From: Paenibacillus methanolicus
Lineage (GTDB): Bacteria; Bacillota; Bacilli; Paenibacillales; Paenibacillaceae
Assembly: GCF_008124765.1 (NCBI RefSeq)
Contig: NZ_VNHS01000004.1
Coordinates: 434,001 to 498,000 of the forward strand
Length of the DNA stretch: 64,000 bases
Direction: 5' to 3'
A program made the translations under genes and the position numbers. The notes beneath the pieces were generated by a model that was given only the letters and a program-made list of their open reading frames with translations, made no database searches and was not told the origin of the DNA. Positions 28,481 to 37,003 of the stretch are shown here, piece by piece. Positions within the stretch are counted from its first letter, which is position 1, and each line of letters starts with the position of its first letter.

Positions 28481-28645
28481 GGCATGCACATGACTGTGCC
28501 GCGTCCTTATGGTTTATTACCTCCAAAAAAAGTTGCGAAACAGGCAGGGGTGGAGGCATTGAGCTTCGTCTTATATAGAGAAGGCGAAACGGCGTGATCA
28601 AGGGGAAGGGAGGGGAGCGGCATTGCGAGTTGGCGAAAGGAACCC

Positions 28646-29380
28646 GTGCTGAACGAGGAAAAGAGCGAGATAGAGCGGAATCCGGCACGGATGCGGCCGA
28701 CCGGCACGGATGCGGCGCAAAGCGTCGGCGTGGACGAGCGGGAGACCGACAATAACGACGAGACGATTGTCCGGCGCGTGTTGGCTGGAGACCGGGAGGC
28801 GTTCCGGCTGCTCGCGGTCCGACATCGGCAGCGGCTGTACGCGCTCGCGTGGGGCGTGCTGCGGCATCCGAAAGATGCGGAGGACGCGCTGCAGGAGGCG
28901 TTGGTGCGGATGTATCTCTCCCTCCCTCAATATAAAGGACAAAGCTTCCAGGCATGGTCCGCCCGGATCGCGGTCAATTGCGCGATCGATCTCCGGCGCA
29001 AACGAGAGAGAACGCGGCAATGGGGAGCGGGTCCCGCGGATGGAACGGAGCCGCGAGAGCGTGCCGAAGGGCAGACGTCTTGGACGGGACGGGAAGAAGC
29101 GGCAACGGGCGGGCCATCTTCGGAAGGTGACTATAGAAGCGGATGCGCGCCGCCCGCGGAGACGGAAGCGCTGGCGCGCGAACGGAAGCAGCAGGTGCGC
29201 GACATGGTGGATGCGATGCCGGAAGGATACGGGGCGGTCGTGCGCGCTTACTACTTCGAAGAGAAGAACCAGCGGCAGATCGCCGAGGAGGCGTCGCTAG
29301 AGGTGAAGAGCGTGGAGTCTCGCCTGTATCGGGCGAAGCAATGGCTGCGCAAACGCTGGAAGGAGGAGGATTTCACATGA
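28646..29380 (+). CDS. ECF-type RNA polymerase sigma factor
   Basis: A sigma-70 family ECF factor, 244 residues. Region 2 reads FRLLAVRHRQRLYALAWGVLRHPKDAEDALQEALVR in outline (about residues 50-90, given by its key DAEDALQE core). Region 4 has PEGYGAVVRAYYFEE and a helix-turn-helix ending LEVKSVESRLYRAKQWLRKR. It is longer than typical ECF factors (160-190) owing to an acidic N-terminal extension of about 38 residues and a Gly/Glu-rich linker between the domains. The start is GTG 28646 after AAAGGA. It overlaps the anti-sigma gene by ATGA, the classic coupled layout. It probably responds to an envelope signal sensed through the two downstream membrane proteins. Confidence 0.9.
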   Translation: MLNEEKSEIERNPARMRPTGTDAAQSVGVDERETDNNDETIVRRVLAGDREAFRLLAVRHRQRLYALAWGVLRHPKDAEDALQEALVRMYLSLPQYKGQSFQAWSARIAVNCAIDLRRKRERTRQWGAGPADGTEPRERAEGQTSWTGREEAATGGPSSEGDYRSGCAPPAETEALARERKQQVRDMVDAMPEGYGAVVRAYYFEEKNQRQIAEEASLEVKSVESRLYRAKQWLRKRWKEEDFT

Positions 29381-29937
29381 TGCATCCGGCGAGAGAACGA
29401 TGGGAGCGTTTTGCGGCGGGAGCGCTGCAGGGTGGCGAATGCATAGAGCTCGAGCATCATTTGGCGAGATGCGAAGCATGCTTGCACGCGTACATGGAGG
29501 CGGTCGAAGGCATGGCTGCCCTGGAGGCGGATCGGGCGGATCATTTGACGGATACCGTCATGTGGGCCGTTGCCGCGATGGCGGAGGAGGCTTCGCGATC
29601 GGAAACGAACGGGATGGCAGAGGCTGGAGCTCGATCCGGTCTGTCGGGACCGGATAACGCACGGGCTGCGAACGACGCGCAGAGCGGAAAGGCAAGAGAC
29701 GGCCGTCGCGGGCGGATCGCATGGGATGCGGGACGCAAACGCGCGCTCGTCCATTACGCCATCGCCGTCTGCGTCATGCTGCTCATGATGTCCGCCGGCG
29801 TATTCGACCGATTGGCGGCGCAGCCGGAACAATGGAAGGCCGAACGGCAGCAGGAGCAAGGGGGCTCGCTGAGCGATGCCCTCATGGCGAAGACGTCGCT
29901 GGTGATCGATAAAGTGCTTGATAGCGAGCGTCCTTGA
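29377..29937 (+). CDS. Zinc-finger (ZAS-type) membrane anti-sigma factor
   Basis: A 186-residue protein. The N-terminal domain has the anti-sigma zinc motif HHLARCEACLHAY (H-x3-C-x2-C), followed by an Ala/Glu-rich linker, one transmembrane helix (HYAIAVCVMLLMMSAGVF, about residues 127-145) and a short external tail. Such proteins hold their ECF factor at the membrane until signalled. ATG 29377 overlaps the sigma stop; AGGAGGAGG lies seven bases upstream. It is followed within 50 bases by the multi-pass protein gene, with which it probably forms one operon and perhaps one sensory unit. Confidence 0.88.
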   Translation: MMHPARERWERFAAGALQGGECIELEHHLARCEACLHAYMEAVEGMAALEADRADHLTDTVMWAVAAMAEEASRSETNGMAEAGARSGLSGPDNARAANDAQSGKARDGRRGRIAWDAGRKRALVHYAIAVCVMLLMMSAGVFDRLAAQPEQWKAERQQEQGGSLSDALMAKTSLVIDKVLDSERP

Positions 29938-29984
29938 TCGGAACGCCGCGGCAGTCGAGCCGACAACATAAAGGAGATGAAATG

Positions 29985-31244
29985 ATGGTACGCAATCCGA
30001 TTGTGACTTTACTGCTCGGTCTCGTGCCGGGTCTTGGCCATTGGGCGGCTGACCGGAAGGGAAGAGCGTTCATCTATGCGTTCTTCGTATTCGGCATTGC
30101 GGCGGGCGGATTTCTGCTCGGCGTCGTGACCAACGAGATGGAACTGTTCGCGATGAGTTTGGTCATCGCTTTTCTGTTCTGGCTCGTGAACATGCTGGAC
30201 TTGGTCATTTATTTGTTGCGGTACCCGAATGGCAAGCCGTCGCCGGAATATCACGCGGCTTATCCGCCGTATGGGCCACAGCCTTTCCCGGGTTATGGTG
30301 GAGCGGGGTTCGCGTCTTCGGCGGATGGATCGCCGCCGCCCCCTTCGGCATTCGATGGCGGCGCGAGTGGTTTCGGGGCAGGGCCGGGACACGCCGGGCA
30401 TACGCATGGCCCAGGCGCATACGGTCCGCCCCCGCCGAACTACGGCATGCCTGCGCGGCGGGATGATGCAGGCGAGCGGTTCCTGACGATATTGCTTTCC
30501 TTCATTCCAGGTTTGGGGCACTTAAGCCTGGGCTTAATGCAGCGCGGGTTGACCTTCATGATCGGTTTCTTCGGTTTGCTGACGATGATCTTGTTCGTGA
30601 CCGCGCTCTCGGGCGAAGGCGGATTCCTCGTGTTTCTCGGCGTGCTGCCGATCATCTGGTTGTATGGCCTGTTCGATGCGATCCGGATGGTACGGCGCAA
30701 GCAGTCGGGGGAGCCGCTGCTGGACCGTTCTATTATGGAGGATTGGGACGATCATCGCGCGGGCGGACGCCGAAGCCGGCTGTTCGCGACGGTGCTGTCC
30801 ATTTTGCCGGGCGCGGGGCATATGTACCTGGGACTTCAGCGCAGAGGGCTGCAGCTCATGGCCGGGTTCCTGTTATCGATCTATTTGCTCGATACGCTGG
30901 AGCTGTCGCTGTTTCTCTTCCTCGTACCGATTTTGTGGTGCTACGCGTTTTTTGATTCGCTGCAAATGCAGTCCCGTTACGCGATGGACGGCTTCGTGCC
31001 GGACGTACCGATCGTCAGCGGCGTCATGCATCAGCGCAAGTGGCTGGGCCTCGCGCTGATTGCCATGGGCTTGTATTATGTGGGCGACCGGCTGCTGCTG
31101 GACGTGTTCGACGTGTTCGGGCTCCAATATTGGGCGCATGAGCTTCGGTATTATTTTAAAACGGGGTTCACGGCGCTCCTGCTGCTCGGGGCGGGAGCGA
31201 AGTTGTTGTTAGGCGGCAAGGCGAGGGAAGAACTCGCGCATTGA
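29985..31244 (+). CDS. Multi-pass membrane protein with three PGxGH repeats
   Basis: A roughly 419-residue protein not matched to a named family by me. It has about ten hydrophobic segments and a Pro/Gly/His/Tyr-rich linker (about residues 78-155). Three homologous blocks each begin with a helix ending in P-G-[LA]-G-H: LVPGLGHWAADRKGRAF near residue 11, FIPGLGHLSLGLMQRGLTF near 172 and ILPGAGHMYLGLQRRGLQL near 272. This implies two internal duplications of a small helical-hairpin unit, reminiscent of TM2-like modules. AAGGAG precedes ATG 29982/29985. As third gene of the sigma/anti-sigma operon it may sense or carry out the envelope response; this is inference. Confidence 0.75.
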   Translation: MVRNPIVTLLLGLVPGLGHWAADRKGRAFIYAFFVFGIAAGGFLLGVVTNEMELFAMSLVIAFLFWLVNMLDLVIYLLRYPNGKPSPEYHAAYPPYGPQPFPGYGGAGFASSADGSPPPPSAFDGGASGFGAGPGHAGHTHGPGAYGPPPPNYGMPARRDDAGERFLTILLSFIPGLGHLSLGLMQRGLTFMIGFFGLLTMILFVTALSGEGGFLVFLGVLPIIWLYGLFDAIRMVRRKQSGEPLLDRSIMEDWDDHRAGGRRSRLFATVLSILPGAGHMYLGLQRRGLQLMAGFLLSIYLLDTLELSLFLFLVPILWCYAFFDSLQMQSRYAMDGFVPDVPIVSGVMHQRKWLGLALIAMGLYYVGDRLLLDVFDVFGLQYWAHELRYYFKTGFTALLLLGAGAKLLLGGKAREELAH

Positions 31245-31475
31245 GACGGGAATCCCCTTGGACAAGGGAAAGGATGCGTATTCGGGTCGTGTTTGATGTG
31301 GGCGACCGGGATGCCGTTATAGGACGCAAGGGTGGGGTGGCGATCCATGGACCGGTAAACGGAGGGGTTCTTTCAGCGAACGCTCAGTTGGCTTTAAGGT
31401 TGCGCAAATCGGTACTCCCTATACTAAGAGGCATGGCAATACTTTTTGAACATCTGTAACAAGGGAGTAACGATC
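31245..31475 (+). other. Intergenic region before the FlxA-like gene
   Basis: 231 bases. A short inverted repeat (CCCTTG/CAAGGG) lies near 31256. A TATACT at 31420-31425 could be a -10 but has no good -35. A weak open frame here lacks a ribosome site. Nothing else seen. Confidence 0.4.
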
Positions 31476-31880
31476 ATGAATATATCATCCGCCACCCGAA
31501 GCTTCTTCACCGGTTCTACAGCCGCGGCAGGCTCGGGGAACGCCTCGTCCAGTTCCAGCAGCTCAAGCACGACATCGACGAGCACGAGCGCGTCGAGCAG
31601 CATTTCCGAGCTGGAGAAATCGAAGACGGAGCTTCAGCAGAGTTTGACCAAGGAGATGCAGAGCAAGGACGGCGAGAAAACGAAGCAGCGGAAGGTGCAG
31701 CGGATCCAGGCGCAAATCCAGCAGATCGACTCGCAGATCGCGAGGTTGAAAGCGGAAGAGAACAAGAAAACGACCGAGCAGGCAAGCGCGGGCAGTAAGC
31801 AAGCGCCGACGCAGGCGATGCCGGCGACGAACGTGGCGGCGGCAGCCGGCGTAGGCGAGAACCTCGACGTTCGCGTATAG
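31476..31880 (+). CDS. FlxA-like protein
   Basis: A 134-residue soluble protein. The N-terminal third is a Ser/Thr-rich low-complexity stretch, then a coiled coil (about residues 45-95) with ISELEKSKTELQQ and RKVQRIQAQIQQIDSQIARL, the pattern of the FlxA family. FlxA is sigma-28-controlled in E. coli but of unknown biochemical role. ATG 31476 has AAGGGAG eight bases upstream; the ATG at 31446 lacks one. The gene stands alone between degU-side and comF genes. Its proximity to flagellar genes is suggestive, but no sigma-D promoter was found. Confidence 0.75.
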   Translation: MNISSATRSFFTGSTAAAGSGNASSSSSSSSTTSTSTSASSSISELEKSKTELQQSLTKEMQSKDGEKTKQRKVQRIQAQIQQIDSQIARLKAEENKKTTEQASAGSKQAPTQAMPATNVAAAAGVGENLDVRV

Positions 31881-31917
31881 CGTCTGCGGCTGGCGGGCGC
31901 GTGCTGAAATGAATACG

Positions 31918-31952
31918 AAACCGTCCGGACGAAAGGTTCCGGGCGGTTTTTG
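31918..31952 (+). terminator. Intrinsic terminator after the FlxA-like gene
   Basis: AAACCGTCCGGA/TCCGGGCGGTTT stem with one G-T pair, then TTG and T-rich tail. Confidence 0.85.
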
Positions 31953-32049
31953 TTTTTCTGATGGGGCGTACGTTCGGCGAAAGCATGTCTTGCGCCTTGT
32001 AACCCCTGGGCGCCGCGGTGCATAAACTGGCATAAAGGAGGTGGCCGCC

Positions 32050-32613
32050 ATGATCGAAATTTTGCTGTGGGTGGTCGGGTGTTATCTGGTGGCGGCGGCT
32101 CTCGTGCATGCGGCATTCCGGCTCAGGGAGAAACCGAAGGCGGAACATTATGTTTTGCTTGCGGGCAATGAGCAGCAGCGGATGGAATGGTATATGCGCG
32201 GGCTGCGCCGGTATTCGCACCGAAGCGGGAAAGAAGTGCAGGTGACGATCATTGACCGGGGGTCGGAGGATGACACCGTTCGAATCGCGAGCCTGTTTGC
32301 CAAGAAAGGCATGGACGTCCAGCTGAAGGACGGGACGCCATTCGAGGGGAGCTTTCAATCGGCTCTTCAGGGAGCTCGGAATGAACAACCGGCAGAAGTC
32401 ATCGGGACGGGAGAACGGAAACTTCCGAAATGGAAGCGTTTACTGAAGGTTGGGCAAAGACGGGGTCAGACTGGCGCGCGCGCGAAGGCGGAAACCTTCG
32501 AACCGACGCATCTGATGTGGATGCTGCAAGCGGAAGGAATTATTACCGAACCCGAACACGCGGTGCTTGTGGATTTGCGCGAGCCGTCGGATTGGTCGAA
32601 GCTGCCGCAGTAG
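32050..32613 (+). CDS. Membrane-anchored protein of unknown function upstream of comFA
   Basis: A 187-residue protein with one N-terminal helix (MIEILLWVVGCYLVAAALVHAAF) and a cytoplasmic-looking domain containing VTIIDRGSEDDTVRIA. That segment resembles the nucleotide-binding DDGSxDDT strand of family 2 glycosyltransferases, but the protein is too short to be a complete one. A basic linker (about residues 125-150) precedes a C-terminal LMWMLQAEGIITEPEHAVLVDL segment. AAGGAGGTG six bases before ATG 32050 is a strong ribosome site. A perfect-looking sigma-A promoter for comFA begins just after its stop, so it is probably a separate unit. Confidence 0.7.
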   Translation: MIEILLWVVGCYLVAAALVHAAFRLREKPKAEHYVLLAGNEQQRMEWYMRGLRRYSHRSGKEVQVTIIDRGSEDDTVRIASLFAKKGMDVQLKDGTPFEGSFQSALQGARNEQPAEVIGTGERKLPKWKRLLKVGQRRGQTGARAKAETFEPTHLMWMLQAEGIITEPEHAVLVDLREPSDWSKLPQ

Positions 32614-32617
32614 CACA

Positions 32618-32646
32618 TTGCCAGCGGCCCGGAGGCGGGTTATAAT
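32618..32646 (+). promoter_or_regulatory. Sigma-A promoter of the comF operon
   Basis: TTGCCA, 17-base spacer, perfect TATAAT, starting five bases after the preceding stop codon. The leader of about 100 bases contains imperfect GC hairpins and a seven-T run at about 32716-32723 that may attenuate transcription. No ComK box (AAAA-N5-TTTT) was seen. Confidence 0.7.
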
Positions 32647-32754
32647 GAGTGGCAATAGGAAGACGGACGAGTGAAGCACACCCGTGCGCCGCATCAAGCG
32701 GCTGCATCGGTGCGCTTTTTTTGTTGCCCGGCGTTCGCGGAGGAGGAAGGTTGG

Positions 32755-35184
32755 ATGAAGGTTCTTGTTTACGCGTTGTTGGAGGAGCGGGCAAGTTCTT
32801 GCCGCTGGACGCTCGATCCGGAGGCGGATCGCTGGTTTTGGCTTGCTCCTGGCGTGGAGCGGTTTCGGCAAGAACAAGGCTTAGATGGCGGCGCAGGGAA
32901 GGATCGGCTAGGGGAGGAGCGTCTAATTAGAGGACTGGCTGATCGCATAGGCAACTTCGAGGAGAGAGGGGTCAAGATCGGTTGCAAGATGCTGGTATGG
33001 GACGAGCCGCTGCCGCTGGGCGCCGCGATCGAAGCGGCGGCGCGTTGGAGGAGGATGACATCCGGAAGAGAGCTGGAGCAGAAGACCGCTGAGGGCGCGC
33101 TTCGCCGCTGCGTGCAGGAAGCGATGGAAGCGGAAGGCGGCTTTGAGCGGCAAGGCGCGAAGATTAATGGGAGCAGGGCGGAATACGCGCGGCCCATCTT
33201 GAAATGGGGGCCGACTGGCGATGGCGGCCTGATCGATGCGGCGGACGGGGATGGCGGGCAACCCGACGCCCCGCGGCCCCCCTCGGCGGCCGGCAAGTCT
33301 GCCGCATTCGCCGCGCTGACCCGGCAGGCGCGGCAGGACGCCGAGCAGCTTCGCGGTCGCGCCTTGCACGTCCCAGAGGCGCTCGCGCTGTTAGGCGTCG
33401 CCGAATGGCGCGAGCTTGCGCCGCGGCTTCAGTTCGCCGCGCTGCTCGGCCTCGCGCGCCTGGAGGCGGCGGTCGCGCCCGCGCCGCCTCTCTCCGGCCG
33501 CTGGCGGCAGCGCGGAGCTGCGCCGCGACCTCGCCGCTGCCAGCGCTGCGGCAGCGGCGAGGCGCAGTTGAGGCGCACGCCTTGCGCCTCATGCGGGCGC
33601 CGCGCGTGCGCATACTGCGAGGCGTGCCTCGCCATGGGCCGCAGCCGCGAGTGCGGGCTGCTCATCCTCGGCACGCCATCGCGTGCGTGCGCGGCGCCGC
33701 CCTCCGCCGCGCCGCAGCTCTCCATGGCGGCCAGGCTCGCGCCATGGAACCTGAGCCCCGCTCAGCAGGCGGCCGCGGCCGCCGCGCTTCGTTACATCGA
33801 GAGCGCGCCGCCGCAGGAGAAGCGGCGCGCCAAGCCCGCGGCTCGGCTCCGCGAAGCGTGGCGCCGCCTCGCCGGGCGCTTCGCCGCGCTGTCGGCGCCG
33901 CCGTTAGCGCCAGCTTATCCGCGTCTGCCGCGCTTGCTCGCCTCCGCGTCTAATCGTCTGCGCCTTCTGCGCGGCGACGGGAACCGCGCCGACAGAGAAG
34001 CCTCCGCGCTGTCGGCGCCGCAGCCGCTTCTCGAGCGCGACGAACAGCCGGCCGCGACCGCATTGCTCGCCGCCACCGACAACGTGCCCCGGCGCCAGTT
34101 CCTCCTCTGGGCGGTCACGGGCGCCGGGAAGACCGAGATGATCTTCCCGCTCGTCGCGGCGGCGCTCGAGCGGGGCGGCCGCGCGCTGATCGCGACGCCG
34201 CGGCGCGACGTGGTGCTGGAGCTCGATCCCCGTATCCGCCGCGCCTTCCCGGCGGAGCGGGTCGTCACGTTATTCGGCGGCAGCCCGCAGCGCTGGGAGA
34301 GCGGGTGCATTACCCTCGCCACGACGCATCAGCTGTTCCGCTTCCGGGAAGGCTTCGATCTCGTTATTATCGATGAGATCGACGCGTTCCCATATCACGG
34401 TGATCCCCAGCTGCATTATGCGGCGAGCCGTTCGCTGGCGCCGGACGGTGCGACGGTGCTGCTGTCCGCCACGCCGCCGGCGAAGCTGCGCGGACAGGCC
34501 AGGCGCGGAAGCCTGCCGCATGCGCGCGTGCCGGTGCGTTTCCATGGCCATCCGCTGCCGGTGCCGGCCATGCTGCGCATGCCGGCCGTCGACCGCTTGC
34601 TTCGCGCGCTTCGGTTCCCGCCGGCGCTGCGAAGGGCGCTCCAGGCTTCGCTGGACCGCGGCGCCCAGCTGTTCGTGTTCGTGCAGCGGATTCGCCACGT
34701 GGCGCCGCTCGTCGCGCGGCTGCGCCGAGAATTCAAGGCGGTCGCCATCGACGGGACATCCTCGAAGGACGAAGAGCGGGCCGACAAAGTCCGGCTGTTC
34801 CGGGACGGAGCCATCCGATTGCTGGTGACGACGACGATCCTGGAGCGCGGCGTCACGATCCCGCGCAGCGACGTCTTCATTCTGGACGCCGACGGCCGGT
34901 TGTTCGACGATGCGTCGCTCATCCAGATGGCGGGCAGAGCGGGGAGGTCGCTGCACGATCCGGCGGGCCGCGTCTACTTCGGCGCCCCCGCGGTCAACAA
35001 CGCGCAGCGAAGCGCGGTGAAGGAGATTCGGGCCATGAACAGGATTGCGATGAAGAAAGGCTACTTGAAGGCCAACGAGAGCGGTAAGCCGCCTGCTCCG
35101 GCGAAGCCGCCCAACGCCGTCCAACCAACAGCGGCGACGCCAGACTCTCCCTCCGTCGCCCCTATCGCGGAGGCCAACCGATGA
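32755..35184 (+). CDS. comFA: ComFA-like DNA-uptake helicase with long N-terminal extension
   Basis: ATP-dependent helicase/translocase of the DNA-uptake machinery. A four-or-more-cysteine zinc finger (CQRCG ... CASCG ... CAYCEAC, about residues 260-290) precedes the motor, as in ComFA. Motor motifs are WAVTGAGKTEM (Walker A, near 455), VIIDEIDAFPY (DEAD-box-like), LLSATPP, TTTILERGVTIP and QMAGRAGRS. At 809 residues it is far longer than B. subtilis ComFA (463): about 250 residues precede the zinc finger, and an Ala/Arg-rich linker separates it from the motor. The 33.3-34.1 kb part is extremely GC-rich. ATG 32755 follows GAGGAGGAAGG. It overlaps comFC by ATGA. Confidence 0.9.
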   Translation: MKVLVYALLEERASSCRWTLDPEADRWFWLAPGVERFRQEQGLDGGAGKDRLGEERLIRGLADRIGNFEERGVKIGCKMLVWDEPLPLGAAIEAAARWRRMTSGRELEQKTAEGALRRCVQEAMEAEGGFERQGAKINGSRAEYARPILKWGPTGDGGLIDAADGDGGQPDAPRPPSAAGKSAAFAALTRQARQDAEQLRGRALHVPEALALLGVAEWRELAPRLQFAALLGLARLEAAVAPAPPLSGRWRQRGAAPRPRRCQRCGSGEAQLRRTPCASCGRRACAYCEACLAMGRSRECGLLILGTPSRACAAPPSAAPQLSMAARLAPWNLSPAQQAAAAAALRYIESAPPQEKRRAKPAARLREAWRRLAGRFAALSAPPLAPAYPRLPRLLASASNRLRLLRGDGNRADREASALSAPQPLLERDEQPAATALLAATDNVPRRQFLLWAVTGAGKTEMIFPLVAAALERGGRALIATPRRDVVLELDPRIRRAFPAERVVTLFGGSPQRWESGCITLATTHQLFRFREGFDLVIIDEIDAFPYHGDPQLHYAASRSLAPDGATVLLSATPPAKLRGQARRGSLPHARVPVRFHGHPLPVPAMLRMPAVDRLLRALRFPPALRRALQASLDRGAQLFVFVQRIRHVAPLVARLRREFKAVAIDGTSSKDEERADKVRLFRDGAIRLLVTTTILERGVTIPRSDVFILDADGRLFDDASLIQMAGRAGRSLHDPAGRVYFGAPAVNNAQRSAVKEIRAMNRIAMKKGYLKANESGKPPAPAKPPNAVQPTAATPDSPSVAPIAEANR

Positions 35185-36083
35185 GTGCCGCGGACTTGGC
35201 GGCCAGGGCGCTCCGCGCGATCCGCAGCGCCGTCACGATCGGCTGCTCGGGCGCGCTCGCCATGCTCTCGCCCGCCAGCGCGGCTTGCCCGGTATGCGGC
35301 CGCGCGTTCCGCGGGCAAGGCAAGGTTTCGTTTGCCGGCTTATGTCCGGCCTGCACCGAAGCGATCCCCTGGATCCGGCGGATCGAATGTCCGGTATGCG
35401 GCAGACCGGAGCGCTGCGGCGATTGCGCGCGCCGAACCGCCGCCAGCTTCGTCGCCAGCCGCAGCGCCGTGCGCTATGACGCCTCCGTCCGGAGCTGGCT
35501 GGCGACGTACAAGTACCGGGGACACGAAGCGCTGGGACCGGTGCTGGGCGAGATGATGGCGGAAGCTTGCCGCCATTTGCTTGCGGAGCGCCGCGCAAGA
35601 TACCCGCATTTCCGGTTCGATGCGCTCGTTCCCGTGCCGCTGAGCGAAGAGAGGTTGGCAGAGCGGGGATTCAACCAGGCGGAGCAGTTGGCGTCTTGCG
35701 TGGGCGCGCGCTGCTCCATCCCGGTCGTGGAGGCGCTGCGCCGCACGCGGAACAGCGGCAAGCAGAGCTATATTTCCCGGCGAGAGCGGATGCGGAACAC
35801 GCAAGGGTTGTTCGCGGCGGACGAATCGCGATTGCCGGCGCTGTTCCTTCCGAACGATACCCGGAGCCGGAGCATCGAATCGCTTGTCGCAACCTTCTGG
35901 CCCACATTCGGATCGTCGCCAACGCCCCACGCCGGCCAGCCGCTCCGCCTGCTGCTGATCGACGATATTTATACGACCGGGAGCACGATCGACGCTTGCG
36001 CGGGCGCGCTCTCCGAATCTCTTCGGCGCCTGTATCCCGGAACAAGCGTCGAAATTTATGCGCTGACGCTTGCCCGTTCCTGA
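35181..36083 (+). CDS. comFC: ComFC-like phosphoribosyltransferase-fold competence protein
   Basis: A 300-residue protein with a cysteine-rich N-terminal zinc module (CPVCGRAF ... CPACTEA ... CPVCGRPERCGDC, residues about 36-85), then a phosphoribosyltransferase domain with the PRPP loop LLLIDDIYTTGSTI near 255-268. FNQAEQLA and NSGKQSYISRRERMRN are typical ComFC/GntX motifs. It contacts ComFA in DNA uptake. An insert of about 40 residues (about 210-250) before the PRPP loop looks variable. ATG 35181 overlaps comFA by four bases (translational coupling). comFB is absent between them, unlike in B. subtilis. Confidence 0.92.
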   Translation: MSAADLAARALRAIRSAVTIGCSGALAMLSPASAACPVCGRAFRGQGKVSFAGLCPACTEAIPWIRRIECPVCGRPERCGDCARRTAASFVASRSAVRYDASVRSWLATYKYRGHEALGPVLGEMMAEACRHLLAERRARYPHFRFDALVPVPLSEERLAERGFNQAEQLASCVGARCSIPVVEALRRTRNSGKQSYISRRERMRNTQGLFAADESRLPALFLPNDTRSRSIESLVATFWPTFGSSPTPHAGQPLRLLLIDDIYTTGSTIDACAGALSESLRRLYPGTSVEIYALTLARS

Positions 36084-36188
36084 AAGTACCACCCGGATAG
36101 AGAAGCGGATATATCAAATTATGATGTATTTTGTCGATACAACTGATAGAATAACGATATCTGCACCCTAGGGGAGGAGGCATGGACA

Positions 36189-36581
36189 ATGAATATTGCG
36201 AACTGTCCGCGCTGTGGCAAACTGTTTACGAAGAACTTTAGAGACGTATGTCCGAACTGCATCAAGGAAATCGACAAGGAGTACACGTTGTGCGCGGAGC
36301 ATCTTCGCCAGAACAAAGGCATCACGACCCACGAGCTATCCGATGCGACCGGCGTGTCCGTGAAGCAGATCACCAAATTTATTCGCGAAGGCCGAATTTC
36401 GATTATCGGCGCGCCTAACCTTGGCTACCCATGCGAAGTGTGCGCGACCATGATCCGCGACGGGAACATGTGTCAAGATTGCAAGACGCGTCTGATCAAG
36501 GATGTCGGGCAGATGAACGAGCAAATTAAAGCCGACGCGCTGAAAAATTCGGGGCAAGGCATCTACCGGACGAAAAGTTAA
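36189..36581 (+). CDS. yvyF: Flagellar operon protein YvyF-like (zinc-finger/HTH)
   Basis: A 130-residue protein located between comFC and flgM exactly as yvyF is in B. subtilis. It contains two CxxC pairs at the start (CPRCGKLF, CPNCIKEI), a small helix-turn-helix (HELSDATGVSVKQITKFIRE) and another pair of CxxC (CEVCATMIRDGNMCQDC). This fits TIGR03826-type flagellar operon proteins, proposed regulators of unknown target. ATG 36189 has GGGGAGGAGG eight bases upstream. It is followed by an overlapping sigma-D promoter and terminator. Confidence 0.9.
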   Translation: MNIANCPRCGKLFTKNFRDVCPNCIKEIDKEYTLCAEHLRQNKGITTHELSDATGVSVKQITKFIREGRISIIGAPNLGYPCEVCATMIRDGNMCQDCKTRLIKDVGQMNEQIKADALKNSGQGIYRTKS

Positions 36582-36605
36582 ATTTAAACAATGCTCGAAA
36601 TCATA

Positions 36606-36632
36606 TAAATTTTCTTGTAAAATTGCCGATAA
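36606..36632 (+). promoter_or_regulatory. Sigma-D promoter of flgM
   Basis: TAAA, exactly 15 bases, GCCGATAA: a perfect sigma-D (sigma-28) promoter. It lies between yvyF and flgM, where B. subtilis has its own sigma-D promoter for flgM. The -10 is also the left arm of the terminator hairpin. Confidence 0.92.
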
Positions 36633-36666
36633 TATCTGTATACAACAGATAAATCGGCTTTTTTAT
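36625..36666 (+). terminator. Intrinsic terminator of the comF-yvyF transcript, overlapping the flgM promoter
   Basis: GCCGAT/ATCGGC outer and ATCTGT/ACAGAT inner stems separated by a small bulge, then a T6 tract. Sigma-D transcripts start about inside the loop and escape it, while read-through from yvyF would be stopped. Confidence 0.85.
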
Positions 36667-36697
36667 TTGGCTGTTTCCACTATGGAGGGATAGTTCC

Positions 36698-36964
36698 ATG
36701 AAGATTAACGATATGCGCCGCATTAGCGGAGTCAACCCTTATCAGAAGCAAAACGAAGTACGCGCGACCGCCAATGCGGATCGCAAGCAGCAGAAGGATG
36801 AAGTCAAGTTCTCAGCGGAGGCGATGGAGATGCTCTCTACGAGCCGTTCGAACGACGCTGAACGCACGCAGCGCATTCAAGAGCTCAAAGCGCAAGTGGC
36901 TTCGGGCACGTACAACGTAGATGCCGGCAAGTTAGCGGACAAAGTATTGCCATTCATCAGATAA
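36698..36964 (+). CDS. flgM: Anti-sigma-D factor FlgM
   Basis: An 88-residue FlgM. The N-terminal MKINDMRRISGVNPY is typical, followed by a disordered polar middle and the sigma-binding C-terminal helices QRIQELKAQVASGTYNVDAGKLADKVL. FlgM holds sigma-D inactive until hook completion. It is transcribed from a perfect sigma-D promoter, the standard negative feedback. GGAGGG precedes ATG 36698 by nine bases. It is followed 40 bases later by flgN. Confidence 0.95.
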   Translation: MKINDMRRISGVNPYQKQNEVRATANADRKQQKDEVKFSAEAMEMLSTSRSNDAERTQRIQELKAQVASGTYNVDAGKLADKVLPFIR

Positions 36965-37003
36965 CGTCTGACAACCGATACAAGGGAAGGGGCCGTTGCC
37001 AAT

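Noticed and set aside
28537..28570. ECF autoregulatory promoter (GAAAC ... CGTC) before the sigma gene
   Set aside because: Spacing of 25 bases is far from the 16-17 expected.
31241..31459. 72-codon open frame before the FlxA-like gene
   Set aside because: It starts inside the end of the previous gene, lacks a ribosome site and resembles nothing.
33164..33953. Overlapping open frames on both strands in the GC-rich part of comFA
   Set aside because: Low-complexity Ala/Arg/Pro shadows produced by extreme GC content.
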